Shown here: positions 1 to 6,166 of the stretch, in pieces
Numbering within the stretch: position 1 is the stretch's first letter
How the letters are laid out: each line of letters opens with the position of its first letter
NCBI GenBank assembly: GCA_946481625.1
Contig: CAMLOZ010000106.1
Span: 1 to 8,920, forward strand
Reading direction: 5' to 3'
Source: an uncultured Haloferula sp.
Lineage (GTDB): Bacteria; Verrucomicrobiota; Verrucomicrobiae; Verrucomicrobiales; Akkermansiaceae
Length of the DNA stretch: 8,920 nt
Translations under genes and position numbers: made by a program
The notes under the pieces: model-generated
What the model saw: the letters and a program-made list of their open reading frames with translations, nothing else
What the model was told of the DNA's origin: nothing
The model's database searches: none

Positions 1-969
1 GCCGGTCTCAGCGGCCATCCGACGGATGTCCTCCCGCGCACCCGGCACTCCGACCGCCCCGAGCATCACCGCGTCCCGCCACTTTTTCCCGAACTCATCC
101 AAGCCCGCCACCTCCGCGCCGTGGATCTTTTCCCCGATCCTCCGCGGGTGGACCTCGAAGAAGCCACGCACCCCGATTCCCCGCAGCAGCAACTCCTGCG
201 CGATCGCCTTCCCGATCGGCCCGGCCCCCGCGACGACCACGCCGCGCTCGATGACCGCTGGGAGCCGCGCAAGGAAGTGCGCCCGCATCTTGTTCCGGAA
301 GACATCGCCATAGCGCGGGTCGTTGCGCGTCAGCCTGCCGGGAGAATCCCGCCAGCCTAGCAAGGTCCCGGCTACCTTCCCGAACATCGCGCCGGTCTCC
401 AGAAGCCTTAACCAGAGGTCGTGATCCTCGGCCCAAGGCACCTCGCGATAGCCGCCCGCCGCCTGGATCGCCGCCTTCCGCATCAGGGCGCTGGGGTGAA
501 CCAGAGGATTCTCGATGAAGCGGGCATTGGCGATCTCCCGCGACTCCTTGAGCGAATTCACCCAGTCCACGTGCCGCGCCATGCCATCGCCCAGCGGGGT
601 CAGGATCTGGACCCCGCAGCCGATCACATCCAGTTCAGGCCGATCTTCCGCCAGCTTCCACTGCCGTTCCAGCCGTTCGGGGTGACTCACGTCGTCCGAA
701 TCCATCCGCGCCAGCCAATCCGCCTTCGCCGCCCTTCCCGCGGTCTCGGACGCCCCTACCACCCCGCGCGAGGACTGGTTCTCCAGCAAGCGCACCCGCC
801 CGTCCCCCGCCGCAAAAGCCGCCACCACCGCCGTCGAATCGTCCGTCGAGCGGTCATCCACCGCCAGCAACTCCCAGTCCGCGAAGGTCTGCGCCCGCAC
901 GCTCGCCAGCGCTTCCCGCAAGGTCGCAGCCGCATTCCGGAACGGCATCACGATCGAAATCCGCGGCAT
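1..969 (-). CDS. Family 2 glycosyltransferase with C-terminal Rossmann-like domain (3' end outside window)
   Basis: The visible 323 codons encode a GT-A glycosyltransferase that probably transfers a sugar from a nucleotide-sugar to a cell-surface glycan on the cytoplasmic side of the membrane; donor and acceptor cannot be told. Residues 4-52 form the nucleotide-binding start (ISIVMPFRNAAATL, then VDDRSTDDST at 37-46). The metal-binding DXD-type motif is RMDSDD at 88-93. A likely catalytic acid/base pair is ED in WAEDHDLW at 179-186. From about residue 243 a second domain begins with a dinucleotide-type glycine-rich loop (VVVAGAGPIGKAIAQELL), followed by GFFEVHPRRIGEKIHGAEVAG. It resembles the N-terminal Rossmann domain of PglD/NeuD-like proteins; this assignment is inference. 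The start is fixed by an AGGAGA ribosome-binding site 7 bases upstream. The gene follows the cysteine-rich gene by 50 bases and is probably cotranscribed with it. The frame is open to the window edge, so the C-terminus is missing. Confidence 0.9.
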   Translation of the reverse strand, partial: MPRISIVMPFRNAAATLREALASVRAQTFADWELLAVDDRSTDDSTAVVAAFAAGDGRVRLLENQSSRGVVGASETAGRAAKADWLARMDSDDVSHPERLERQWKLAEDRPELDVIGCGVQILTPLGDGMARHVDWVNSLKESREIANARFIENPLVHPSALMRKAAIQAAGGYREVPWAEDHDLWLRLLETGAMFGKVAGTLLGWRDSPGRLTRNDPRYGDVFRNKMRAHFLARLPAVIERGVVVAGAGPIGKAIAQELLLRGIGVRGFFEVHPRRIGEKIHGAEVAGLDEFGKKWRDAVMLGAVGVPGAREDIRRMAAETG

Positions 970-976
970 CCGGCAC

Positions 977-982
977 TCTCCT
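977..982 (-). promoter_or_regulatory. Ribosome-binding site of the glycosyltransferase gene
   Basis: On the minus strand AGGAGA lies 7 bases before the ATG at 969-967. It is one of only two clear Shine-Dalgarno sequences in the window and supports that start codon. Confidence 0.7.
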
Positions 983-1019
983 GTTTAGTCATTAGTGCTT
1001 ACAAATTAATCACTTCCAC

Positions 1020-1190
1020 TCAGTCGCCCAACCCTCGCGCAAAAGCCCCGGACTCATCAAACACGATGATCATCGGCCGGCAGCAGATCTCGCAATCATA
1101 GTCCACTTCGGTCGGGAGCTCGTCGAACGATGGCATGACCACCTCGAAGCTCTCGAAACAGGTCGGGCACTGCACCAGAACGGTATCCAT
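1020..1190 (-). CDS. CPXCG motif-containing cysteine-rich protein, 56 aa
   Basis: A 56-residue acidic protein with two cysteine clusters: C8-P-T-C11 near the N-terminus and C33-E-I-C36-C37-R-P in the middle (preceded by DYD). This matches the small Cys_rich_CPXCG family, whose members are thought to bind one zinc ion in a zinc-ribbon fold; no catalytic or cellular role is established. The usual CPXCG is here CPTCF, with Phe in place of the glycine. The start is well bounded: an in-frame TAG lies five codons upstream of the ATG, and there is no other start between. No Shine-Dalgarno sequence is seen. The gene ends 50 bases before the glycosyltransferase start on the same strand, so the two may share a transcript. 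It is too short to stand out by length alone; recognition rests on the cysteine spacing and the context. Confidence 0.85.
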   Translation of the reverse strand: MDTVLVQCPTCFESFEVVMPSFDELPTEVDYDCEICCRPMIIVFDESGAFARGLGD

Positions 1191-1222
1191 GGGGCGAGCT
1201 TGCTACAAACTGCACAAAACCA

Positions 1223-1276
1223 CCAGTTTGACCCGTCGGAAAATGATGTTAGATTCCCCAGTTGCCCGTCGGAAAA
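1223..1276. repeat. Pair of near-identical direct repeats in the divergent intergenic region
   Basis: CCCGTCGGAAAA occurs at 1232-1243 and again at 1265-1276, 33 bases apart (about three helical turns). The similarity extends upstream: both copies are preceded by CCAGTT (from 1223 and from 1258), with a 2-base difference in between. They lie between the divergent cysteine-rich gene and the putative lipoprotein gene and bracket the candidate -10 of the latter, so they could be a regulator's paired binding sites. The repeat is directly visible; the operator role is inference. Confidence 0.6.
1228..1255 (+). promoter_or_regulatory. Candidate sigma-70-type promoter for the putative lipoprotein gene
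   Basis: TTGACC at 1228-1233 matches the -35 consensus at five of six bases. After a 16-base spacer, TAGATT at 1250-1255 matches the -10 consensus at four of six. Transcription would start near 1262 and give a leader of about 48 bases before the ATG at 1310. The first direct-repeat copy covers the -35 edge and spacer; the second covers the predicted start point. Confidence 0.4.
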
Positions 1277-1309
1277 ACGGCGGGTTCGCAACCAAGAACA
1301 CCGATTGCC

Positions 1310-1621
1310 ATGAAAATCCATCAACTCCTTGCCCTCGCGGCCCTGCCTCTCGCCTTCTCCGCTTGCAACGAGAAGGAAAAGGCGGACGCCGAAGCCAAGA
1401 TCGAGAAGGCCAAAGAAGATGCCCAAGCCAAAATGAAAGAGGCCGAGGCAACCGCGAAAGCTGAAATGGACAAGGCCGAGAAAGCGGTCAAGAACGCCGC
1501 GGCCGATGCCAAAACCCTCGGGGAGGACACCGCCGACAAAGTGAAGGCCGCCGGCGAAGACGCGAAGGACAAAGCGGCCGACGCCCTCGACAAGGCTGCC
1601 GACAAGCTGCGCGAGGAATAG
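1310..1621 (+). CDS. Putative small lipoprotein, Lys/Ala/Glu/Asp-rich helical (103 aa)
   Basis: The protein opens with a short export signal (MKIHQLLALAALPLAFSAC) ending at Cys19, which is followed by Asn and a run of charged residues. This looks like a lipoprotein signal, although Phe16 at the -3 position is less usual than Leu. The remaining 84 residues are almost entirely Ala, Lys, Glu and Asp, for example DAEAKIEKAKEDAQAKMKEA. They fall into loose 11-residue-like units (DKVKAAGEDAKDKAADALDK) as in LEA group 3 and coiled-coil lipoproteins. It is probably an extended amphipathic helix tethered in the envelope, perhaps with a structural or stress role; the exact function is unknown. A longer reading from a TTG at 1262 would put 16 polar residues before the signal peptide, so the ATG at 1310 is preferred. 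No clear ribosome-binding site is present. The gene stands alone between a divergent neighbour and two stem-loops. Confidence 0.8.
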   Translation: MKIHQLLALAALPLAFSACNEKEKADAEAKIEKAKEDAQAKMKEAEATAKAEMDKAEKAVKNAAADAKTLGEDTADKVKAAGEDAKDKAADALDKAADKLREE

Positions 1622-1642
1622 ATCGCGCCACCGGATTTTCCG

Positions 1643-1666
1643 CCCGGCCCCTGACCCGGGGCCGGG
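1643..1666 (+). terminator. GC-only stem-loop after the putative lipoprotein gene
   Basis: CCCGGCCCC at 1643-1651 pairs perfectly with GGGGCCGGG at 1658-1666 around a 6-base loop, giving nine G-C pairs. It begins 21 bases after the stop codon, where a terminator is expected. No T-run follows, so it may need another factor or act as an mRNA 3' end stabiliser. Confidence 0.45.
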
Positions 1667-1670
1667 GCCA

Positions 1671-1704
1671 TTACCCCATCCGCCGGGGGAGCGGTATGGG
1701 GTGA
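1671..1704. other. Second stem-loop ahead of the Minf_1886 family gene
   Basis: ACCCCAT at 1673-1679 pairs with ATGGGGT at 1696-1702, and CCGC at 1680-1683 continues the stem with GCGG at 1691-1694. T1695 is bulged and the 7-base loop is CGGGGGA. It starts only a few bases after the first stem. It could complete a tandem terminator or sit in the leader of the next gene, which starts at 1767. There is no T-tract on either strand. The rest of 1705-1766 shows no convincing promoter. Confidence 0.4.
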
Positions 1705-1766
1705 TTCGCGTATGCCCTGCTAACAGCTTTGACTAACGATCGGGCAACGGGCATCCTCCGCGGCGG

Positions 1767-2177
1767 ATGAAGGCCCTTCAGTTCGAGCAAGCAGTCGAAT
1801 CGATTCTCAAGCGCGACCGGCGCTACGATCCCCTCGCCTACCTCTTTCTGAAGGAGGCGCTCGATTTCACGTTGAAACGCGCCGCCGATAGCAACGACGG
1901 CGAGGGCCGCCATGTGTCCGGGGTCGAGCTCTGCGAAGGTTTCCGCGATCTCGCGATCCAGGAATTCGGGCCCATGGCGTCCACCCTGATGAACGAGTGG
2001 GGCCTGCGCGAGAGCGGGGACATCGGCGAGATGGTCTTCCACCTCATCGAGGAGCAGATGTTCGGCCGGCAGGAGAGCGACACGCGGGAGGATTTCATCG
2101 GTGTCTTCGATTTCGAGGACGCATTCGTGCTGCCGTTCCAACCGAAGAAGCTGCGCGAGCGGGAGCTGGTGAAATAA
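1767..2177 (+). CDS. Minf_1886 family protein (Verrucomicrobia/Planctomycetes-restricted), 136 aa
   Basis: This 136-residue soluble, acidic protein matches what I know of the Minf_1886 family (TIGR04138), a conserved protein of unknown function found only in Verrucomicrobia and Planctomycetes. Family-like features are the segment DRRYDPLAYLFLKEALDFTL at about 16-35; a central HVSGVELCEGFRDLAIQEFG block (48-67) followed by ASTLMNEWGL; a GDIGEMVFHLIEE segment; and a C-terminal DFIGVFDFEDAF. There is no signal peptide, membrane segment or cysteine-metal motif; the single Cys is in ELCEGF. The start at 1767 is the first ATG that precedes the conserved part; no Shine-Dalgarno sequence is seen before it. 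The stop lies 5 bases from the stop of the convergent esterase gene. The function is unknown and the neighbours do not explain it. Its value here is as a lineage marker. Confidence 0.85.
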   Translation: MKALQFEQAVESILKRDRRYDPLAYLFLKEALDFTLKRAADSNDGEGRHVSGVELCEGFRDLAIQEFGPMASTLMNEWGLRESGDIGEMVFHLIEEQMFGRQESDTREDFIGVFDFEDAFVLPFQPKKLRERELVK

Positions 2178-2182
2178 GGGCC

Positions 2183-2842
2183 TCAAGGCACGGCCTTGTC
2201 CACCTTCAGCGTCGGCTCGAGCACCTTCCAGACGTTCTCCGCCACCTTCTTCTGACCTTCTACGGTTGGATGGATGCGGTCAGCTTGGTTCAACTCCTCG
2301 ACCCCGCCCACGCCTTCCAGCAGGAAGGGCACGAGCTTGGCGTCCTTTTCCTTTGCCACCTTCGGGAAGACTTCCCGGAACTTGCCGGTGAACTCCGCGC
2401 CCATGTTGTCGGGCATCTGCATCGCCGCCACCACGACCTTCATGCCGGGATTCTTGGCCCGCGCCTTGTCGATGATCCCGGTCAGATTGGCCTCCGTCTG
2501 CGCCGGTGAAATCCCGCGCAGGCCGTCATTGCCGCCCAGCGCGACGACGAGGACCTCGGCCCCCTGCTGCCCGAGCGCCCACGCGACCCGGCGCAGGCCG
2601 CCGGCCGTGGTATCGCCACTCACCCCGGCATTGCTCACCGTGTAGGGCAGCCCCGCGGCATCGATCTTCTTCTGAAGAATCGCCGGGTACGCTTCCTGCG
2701 GGTCGAGTCCGTAACCGGCGGTGATGCTGTCGCCGAGAATCACGATCCGCATTTTTCCGTCGTTTGCATTCTGCGCGCTTGCGGAGAATAGTGCGGCAGC
2801 GGTCGCCAACAGCAGCACGAATAAGGTTTTCCAAGATGTCAT
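2183..2842 (-). CDS. tesA: TesA-like secreted GDSL/SGNH esterase (arylesterase/lysophospholipase family)
   Basis: A 219-residue SGNH hydrolase that should cleave ester or thioester bonds of acyl substrates, as E. coli TesA does in the periplasm. A Sec signal peptide is visible (residues 1-23, hydrophobic core LFVLLLATAAALF, likely cleavage ASA|Q). All SGNH blocks are present: block I GDSITAGYG with nucleophile Ser39; block II NAGVSGDTT with oxyanion Gly76; block III GGND with Asn105; and block V DRIHP with Asp188 and His191 completing the triad. The length is usual for the family. It is divergent from the ABC ATPase, whose start codon falls inside the same 7 bases, and convergent with the Minf_1886 gene 5 bases away. 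The esterase / ATPase / permease arrangement is that of tesA-ybbA-ybbP in Proteobacteria, which strengthens the name. The true substrate (lysophospholipid, acyl ester or other) cannot be read from the sequence. Confidence 0.92.
   Translation of the reverse strand: MTSWKTLFVLLLATAAALFSASAQNANDGKMRIVILGDSITAGYGLDPQEAYPAILQKKIDAAGLPYTVSNAGVSGDTTAGGLRRVAWALGQQGAEVLVVALGGNDGLRGISPAQTEANLTGIIDKARAKNPGMKVVVAAMQMPDNMGAEFTGKFREVFPKVAKEKDAKLVPFLLEGVGGVEELNQADRIHPTVEGQKKVAENVWKVLEPTLKVDKAVP
2184..2198. terminator. Small hairpin at the convergent gene junction
   Basis: CAAGGC at 2184-2189 and GCCTTG at 2193-2198 form a perfect 6-bp stem with a 3-base loop. It sits at the end of the esterase coding sequence, just past the stop of the convergent Minf_1886 gene. 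With only 5 bases between the two stops it is the only candidate for a bidirectional stop signal. The T content after it is poor on both strands, so the assignment is weak. Confidence 0.3.
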
Positions 2843-3573
2843 CCGTTTCGCCCACCAGCCTGAATCACGAGCCTAGCGCTGTCAAACGACCCATTCTGGA
2901 AGTGCGTGATCTGAAAAAGATCCACCGCACCCATACCCATGAACTCACGGTGCTCCGTGATGTGAACTTCGCTTTGGAGGAGGGCGACAGTTGCGCGATC
3001 ATCGGTCCTTCGGGAAGCGGCAAGACCACGCTGCTCGGACTCTGTGCCGGGCTCGACGATGCCACCAGCGGATCGGTCTTGTTGGACGGCACCGCGCTGG
3101 AGGCCCTCAGCCAGGACCAGCGCGCCGCCCTGCGGAACCGGCTGGTCGGCTTCGTCTTCCAGAGTTTCCAACTGATCCCCACCCTGACCGCCATCGAGAA
3201 CGTGCTCGTCCCGCTGGAATTGCGCGGCGAAACACGGCGGGAGAAAGACGCAGCCGATCTGCTCGCGCAGGTCGGCCTGAAGGATCGCCTGGACCACTAC
3301 CCGCTCCAGCTTTCCGGCGGCGAGCAGCAGCGGGTCGCCCTCGCCCGCGCCTTCATCCACCGGCCGAAGATCCTGTTCGCGGACGAGCCGACCGGGAATC
3401 TGGATGCCGATACCAGCGGACCCATCGTCGAAATGCTGTTCCGCCTCAACCGCGAAGCCGGAACCTCGCTGGTGCTCGTCACCCATGACCCGACGCTGGC
3501 CGCAAAGGCGCACCGGGTGGTGAAAATGAGCGGCGGAACCATCATCGCGGAGGAGATCCATGCCAGCGCCTGA
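2836..3573 (+). CDS. ybbA: ABC transporter ATP-binding protein, YbbA/LolD/MacB-type
   Basis: A 245-residue cytoplasmic ATPase that powers the FtsX-type permease encoded next to it. All motifs are intact: Walker A GPSGSGKTT at 57-65 (Lys63), Q-loop FVFQSFQL (Gln109), signature LSGGEQQRVALARA at 159-172, Walker B ILFADEPTGNLD at 179-190 (catalytic Glu184), and switch His217 in VTHD. The FVFQSFQLIPTLTAIENV segment is typical of the LolD/MacB/YbbA group. The ATG at 2836 is chosen over an upstream ATG at 2764, because the extra 24 residues would be basic, unlike the family, and would lie wholly antisense to the esterase signal-peptide region. A weak AAGG precedes it by 9 bases. It overlaps the permease gene by 14 bases, so translation is likely coupled. 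The YbbA name rests on the tesA neighbour and the permease type; on sequence alone LolD-like would also be possible. Confidence 0.92.
   Translation: MSSVSPTSLNHEPSAVKRPILEVRDLKKIHRTHTHELTVLRDVNFALEEGDSCAIIGPSGSGKTTLLGLCAGLDDATSGSVLLDGTALEALSQDQRAALRNRLVGFVFQSFQLIPTLTAIENVLVPLELRGETRREKDAADLLAQVGLKDRLDHYPLQLSGGEQQRVALARAFIHRPKILFADEPTGNLDADTSGPIVEMLFRLNREAGTSLVLVTHDPTLAAKAHRVVKMSGGTIIAEEIHASA
3549..3555 (+). promoter_or_regulatory. Ribosome-binding site of the permease gene
   Basis: GGAGGAG lies 4 bases before the ATG at 3560, inside the last codons of the ATPase gene. It is the strongest Shine-Dalgarno sequence on the plus strand here and supports translation of the permease from the shared transcript. 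Confidence 0.65.
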
Positions 3574-6112
3574 GCCGAAGCCATTGCCGGGCAATCTCGT
3601 CACGGCGCTGTTCCATCCGTGGACCTGGCGGATGGCATGGCGGGACAGCCGCTCGCAGCGCCTGCGCCTCGCGATTTTCTCGCTCGCCATCGTCTCGGGC
3701 ATCGCCGCGCTGGTCGCGATTCACTCGCTCAAGGCCAGCGTGGAGGCCGGGATCGCCACCCAGGCGAAAGCTCTCCTCGGCTCGGACGTGCAGATCACCT
3801 CGCGGCGGGCCATCTCCGAGGACGACTACATCCGCCTCAAAGGCATCGCTGCCCACGCGAGCCGCGAGGTCAGCTTCCCCTCCATGGTGAAGTTTCCCAA
3901 CGGGTCGGCGCGCCTGCTCCAGATCCGGGGCATCGAGGGCGACTACCCGTTCTACGGCAAGGTGGAGACGAATCCGTCCGATGCGTGGCTGCGACTTCAA
4001 ACGGAGCCGGGAATCCTGCTGGAGCAGGCGCTGCTCGACCAATTCCAAGCGCGGCCCGGAGACATGGTGGAACTCGGCAAAAGCCGCCTTCCGATCCTCG
4101 GGGCGGTGATCAAGCCCGCGCCGCGTTCCAGCCGTTTCAGCGGTTTCGCGCCGGAAGCCTACACGCGGCTTGCAGAGGCAACCGGGAGCGGCCTGCTCGG
4201 AACCAACAGCATGGCTTCGCACGCCGTGCATCTGGAACTTCCGCCCGGACAGTCGGCGGAAGGCACCAAGGTGCGGATCCGGGCCGACTTCGCCGATGCC
4301 CCGTGGCGCTTGGAGATCCCCGAGGACCGGCGTGAGAACCTCGGCGACGCGCTCGACAACTTCCAACGCTTCCTCGGCATCATCGCGCTCGCCTCGCTCG
4401 TGCTCGGGGCCATCGGCGTGGCGGGTGCCGTCCACGCCCATGTCAGCCGCCGCGTTCCGACCATCGCCATCCTGCGCTGTCTCGGCTGTCCGCGGCATCT
4501 TGCCTGTGCCATCTACTTCGCCCAAGCCGGGGCCTTGGGACTGATCGGAGCTATTGCGGGCGCGCTTCTGGGCATCGCCCTCCAGACTGGAGTCCTGTAT
4601 GCGTTCCGTGGCCAGCTTCCGCTGGAAGTGAACCCCTCGCCGGAGTGGATGGTCGTGGCGCAGACCACCGCGGCAGGTTTCGCGGTGTGCTGCGGTTTCG
4701 CCCTGCTGCCGCTGCTGAAGATCCGGCGCATTTCCCCTGCCGCCACCTTGCGCAGCGGTGCCACGCTCGAGGGTCGTCCACTGCGGGCAATCCCGGTCTA
4801 CCTCCTGTTGGGTGGCCTGTTGGTTCTGCTGGCCTTCAACAACGACTCGGATTGGAAGCGCGCGCTGGCCCTGATCGGCGGGCTGGCCGTGGCCTTCGCC
4901 GTGCTGGCACTGGTGGCCAAGCTGCTGATGGCGGTCACCCGCAAGCTGGTGCGTCCCGCTTGGCCCTATCTATTGCGGCAAGGCATTTCCAACCTCCATC
5001 GCCCGCGCAACCAGACCTTGCTCTTTCTGCTTTCGCTGGGACTCGGGACCTTCCTGCTGGTGACGATCCTGCTCGCGGGCACCCTGATCAACCGCCGCCT
5101 CGACATCACCCAGTCTGCGGAGAGCCCGAATCTCTATCTGGTCGATGTCCAACCGGACCAGGTGGACGGGGTGAAGCAACTGCTGGAGAAGCAGGGCCTG
5201 CCGCTGCTGGAGTCCGCGCCGATGATCACGATGCGGATCGAGTCGGTGCGCGGCGTGCCGGTGCGGGAAGCGAAGGGCATCCCCCGCTGGGTTGCCCGGC
5301 GCGAGTTCCGCTCGACCTACCGGGACTACCTCAATCCCACCGAGACCCTGGTCGCAGGGGAGTGGCACAAGACGATCCCGACCGGAGGGGGGCCGGTGCC
5401 CCTTTCCCTGGAGGAGCAAATTGCCAAGGATATGGGGCTCGGCATCGGCGACGAGATCACGCTCGACGTGCAAGGCGTACCGGTTGCGGCGCGGGTGACC
5501 AGCCTGCGGAAGGTGGATTGGAGCCGCTTCAACCTGAACTTCTTCATGGTCTTCCCACCGGGAGTGCTGGAGGCGGCACCCGGTTTCCATGTCGTGACGA
5601 CGAAAACCGGCAGCCCGGCCCAGTCCGGCGCGTTGCAGCGGGCGCTGGTGGGGGCGTTCGCGAACGTCTCGGCGATCGATCTCACCCTGATCCTCGAGAC
5701 GGTGCGGGACATCCTCGGGAAGATCTCGGCGGTGGTGTCGGTGCTGGCGGGTTTCACCGTCCTGGCGGGTATCCCTATCCTGATCGGGACACTGCTCAAC
5801 GGGCGGGACCTCAGGCTAAGGGAAAGCGTCCTGCTACGGACGCTGGGGGCCTCGGCGAAGCAGGTGCAGGCGATCCTGACGATCGAGTATGCCGCGCTGG
5901 GGATGCTTTCCGCGCTGACCGGGGTGGTGCTCGCGGTGGGGGCGAATGCGGCGCTGGCGGTCTATCTGTTCAAGGCGGATCCGTGGCCGGACGCGGGGAT
6001 ACTTGTCGGGGCTTTTTTTACGACCATTTCGATGTCGGTGGGAGGGGGGCTGCTGTTGAGCCGGGGGGTGTGCAATCACCCGCCGCTGGAGATTCTGAGG
6101 AGCGGGATCTAG
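3560..6112 (+). CDS. ybbP: FtsX-family ABC permease, YbbP type (850 aa)
   Basis: A large inner-membrane protein that partners the ATPase. It shows a duplicated FtsX-domain layout: a first membrane helix at about 36-57, a periplasmic domain of about 210 residues, three helices at about 271-295, 314-348 and 364-387, two further helices at about 411-426 and 435-458, a helix at about 484-510, a second periplasmic domain of about 200 residues, and three final helices at about 719-746, 773-802 and 812-834. Coupling-helix motifs recur after the second and eighth helices (RRVPTIAILRCLG at 298-309 and RESVLLRTLGAS at 754-765). The stretch VDWSRFNLNFFMVFPPGVLE (652-671) is the kind of block conserved in YbbP proteins. 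This supports a MacB-like mechanotransmission machine with ten helices rather than a channel-type transporter. With the neighbouring periplasmic esterase, a role in drawing hydrophobic molecules from the membrane for hydrolysis is plausible but inferred. The stop is at 6110-6112 and no gene follows on the same transcript. Confidence 0.92.
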   Translation: MPAPEPKPLPGNLVTALFHPWTWRMAWRDSRSQRLRLAIFSLAIVSGIAALVAIHSLKASVEAGIATQAKALLGSDVQITSRRAISEDDYIRLKGIAAHASREVSFPSMVKFPNGSARLLQIRGIEGDYPFYGKVETNPSDAWLRLQTEPGILLEQALLDQFQARPGDMVELGKSRLPILGAVIKPAPRSSRFSGFAPEAYTRLAEATGSGLLGTNSMASHAVHLELPPGQSAEGTKVRIRADFADAPWRLEIPEDRRENLGDALDNFQRFLGIIALASLVLGAIGVAGAVHAHVSRRVPTIAILRCLGCPRHLACAIYFAQAGALGLIGAIAGALLGIALQTGVLYAFRGQLPLEVNPSPEWMVVAQTTAAGFAVCCGFALLPLLKIRRISPAATLRSGATLEGRPLRAIPVYLLLGGLLVLLAFNNDSDWKRALALIGGLAVAFAVLALVAKLLMAVTRKLVRPAWPYLLRQGISNLHRPRNQTLLFLLSLGLGTFLLVTILLAGTLINRRLDITQSAESPNLYLVDVQPDQVDGVKQLLEKQGLPLLESAPMITMRIESVRGVPVREAKGIPRWVARREFRSTYRDYLNPTETLVAGEWHKTIPTGGGPVPLSLEEQIAKDMGLGIGDEITLDVQGVPVAARVTSLRKVDWSRFNLNFFMVFPPGVLEAAPGFHVVTTKTGSPAQSGALQRALVGAFANVSAIDLTLILETVRDILGKISAVVSVLAGFTVLAGIPILIGTLLNGRDLRLRESVLLRTLGASAKQVQAILTIEYAALGMLSALTGVVLAVGANAALAVYLFKADPWPDAGILVGAFFTTISMSVGGGLLLSRGVCNHPPLEILRSGI

Positions 6113-6136
6113 CAAGCCAAGAGAGCGTATTTTATC

Positions 6137-6157
6137 CGCCGGAATGGAGATCCGGCG
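6137..6157 (+). terminator. Stem-loop 24 bases after the permease stop
   Basis: CGCCGGA at 6137-6143 pairs perfectly with TCCGGCG at 6151-6157 around the 7-base loop ATGGAGA. The position suits the end of the ATPase-permease operon. No T-run follows, so intrinsic termination is uncertain. Confidence 0.4.
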
Positions 6158-6166
6158 TCATGCGGA

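Noticed and set aside
421..1101. Long plus-strand open frame opposite the glycosyltransferase
   Set aside because: It encodes an Arg/Pro/His-rich sequence with no recognisable domain and lies antisense to a complete GT2 domain with a good ribosome-binding site.
1262..1309. TTG start for the putative lipoprotein gene
   Set aside because: It would put 16 polar residues before the signal peptide and start at the predicted transcription start point.
1671..2186. Minus-strand open frame opposite the Minf_1886 gene
   Set aside because: It has no recognisable domain, overlaps the recognised family gene entirely, and includes the stem-loop region.
2764..2835. Upstream extension of the ABC ATPase from an ATG at 2764
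   Set aside because: The added 24 residues are basic and unlike YbbA/LolD N-termini, and lie antisense to the esterase signal-peptide region. The ATG at 2836 fits better.
2857..2885. Perfect TTGACA on the minus strand at 2885-2880, upstream of the esterase gene
   Set aside because: At 17-base spacing the -10 would be CAGGCT, only two of six matches, and other spacings are no better. It is not reported as a promoter.
3542..4525. Minus-strand open frame of 327 codons opposite the permease
   Set aside because: Low-complexity Arg/Gly/Asp-rich translation with no motif. The plus-strand frame encodes a continuous FtsX permease with membrane helices.
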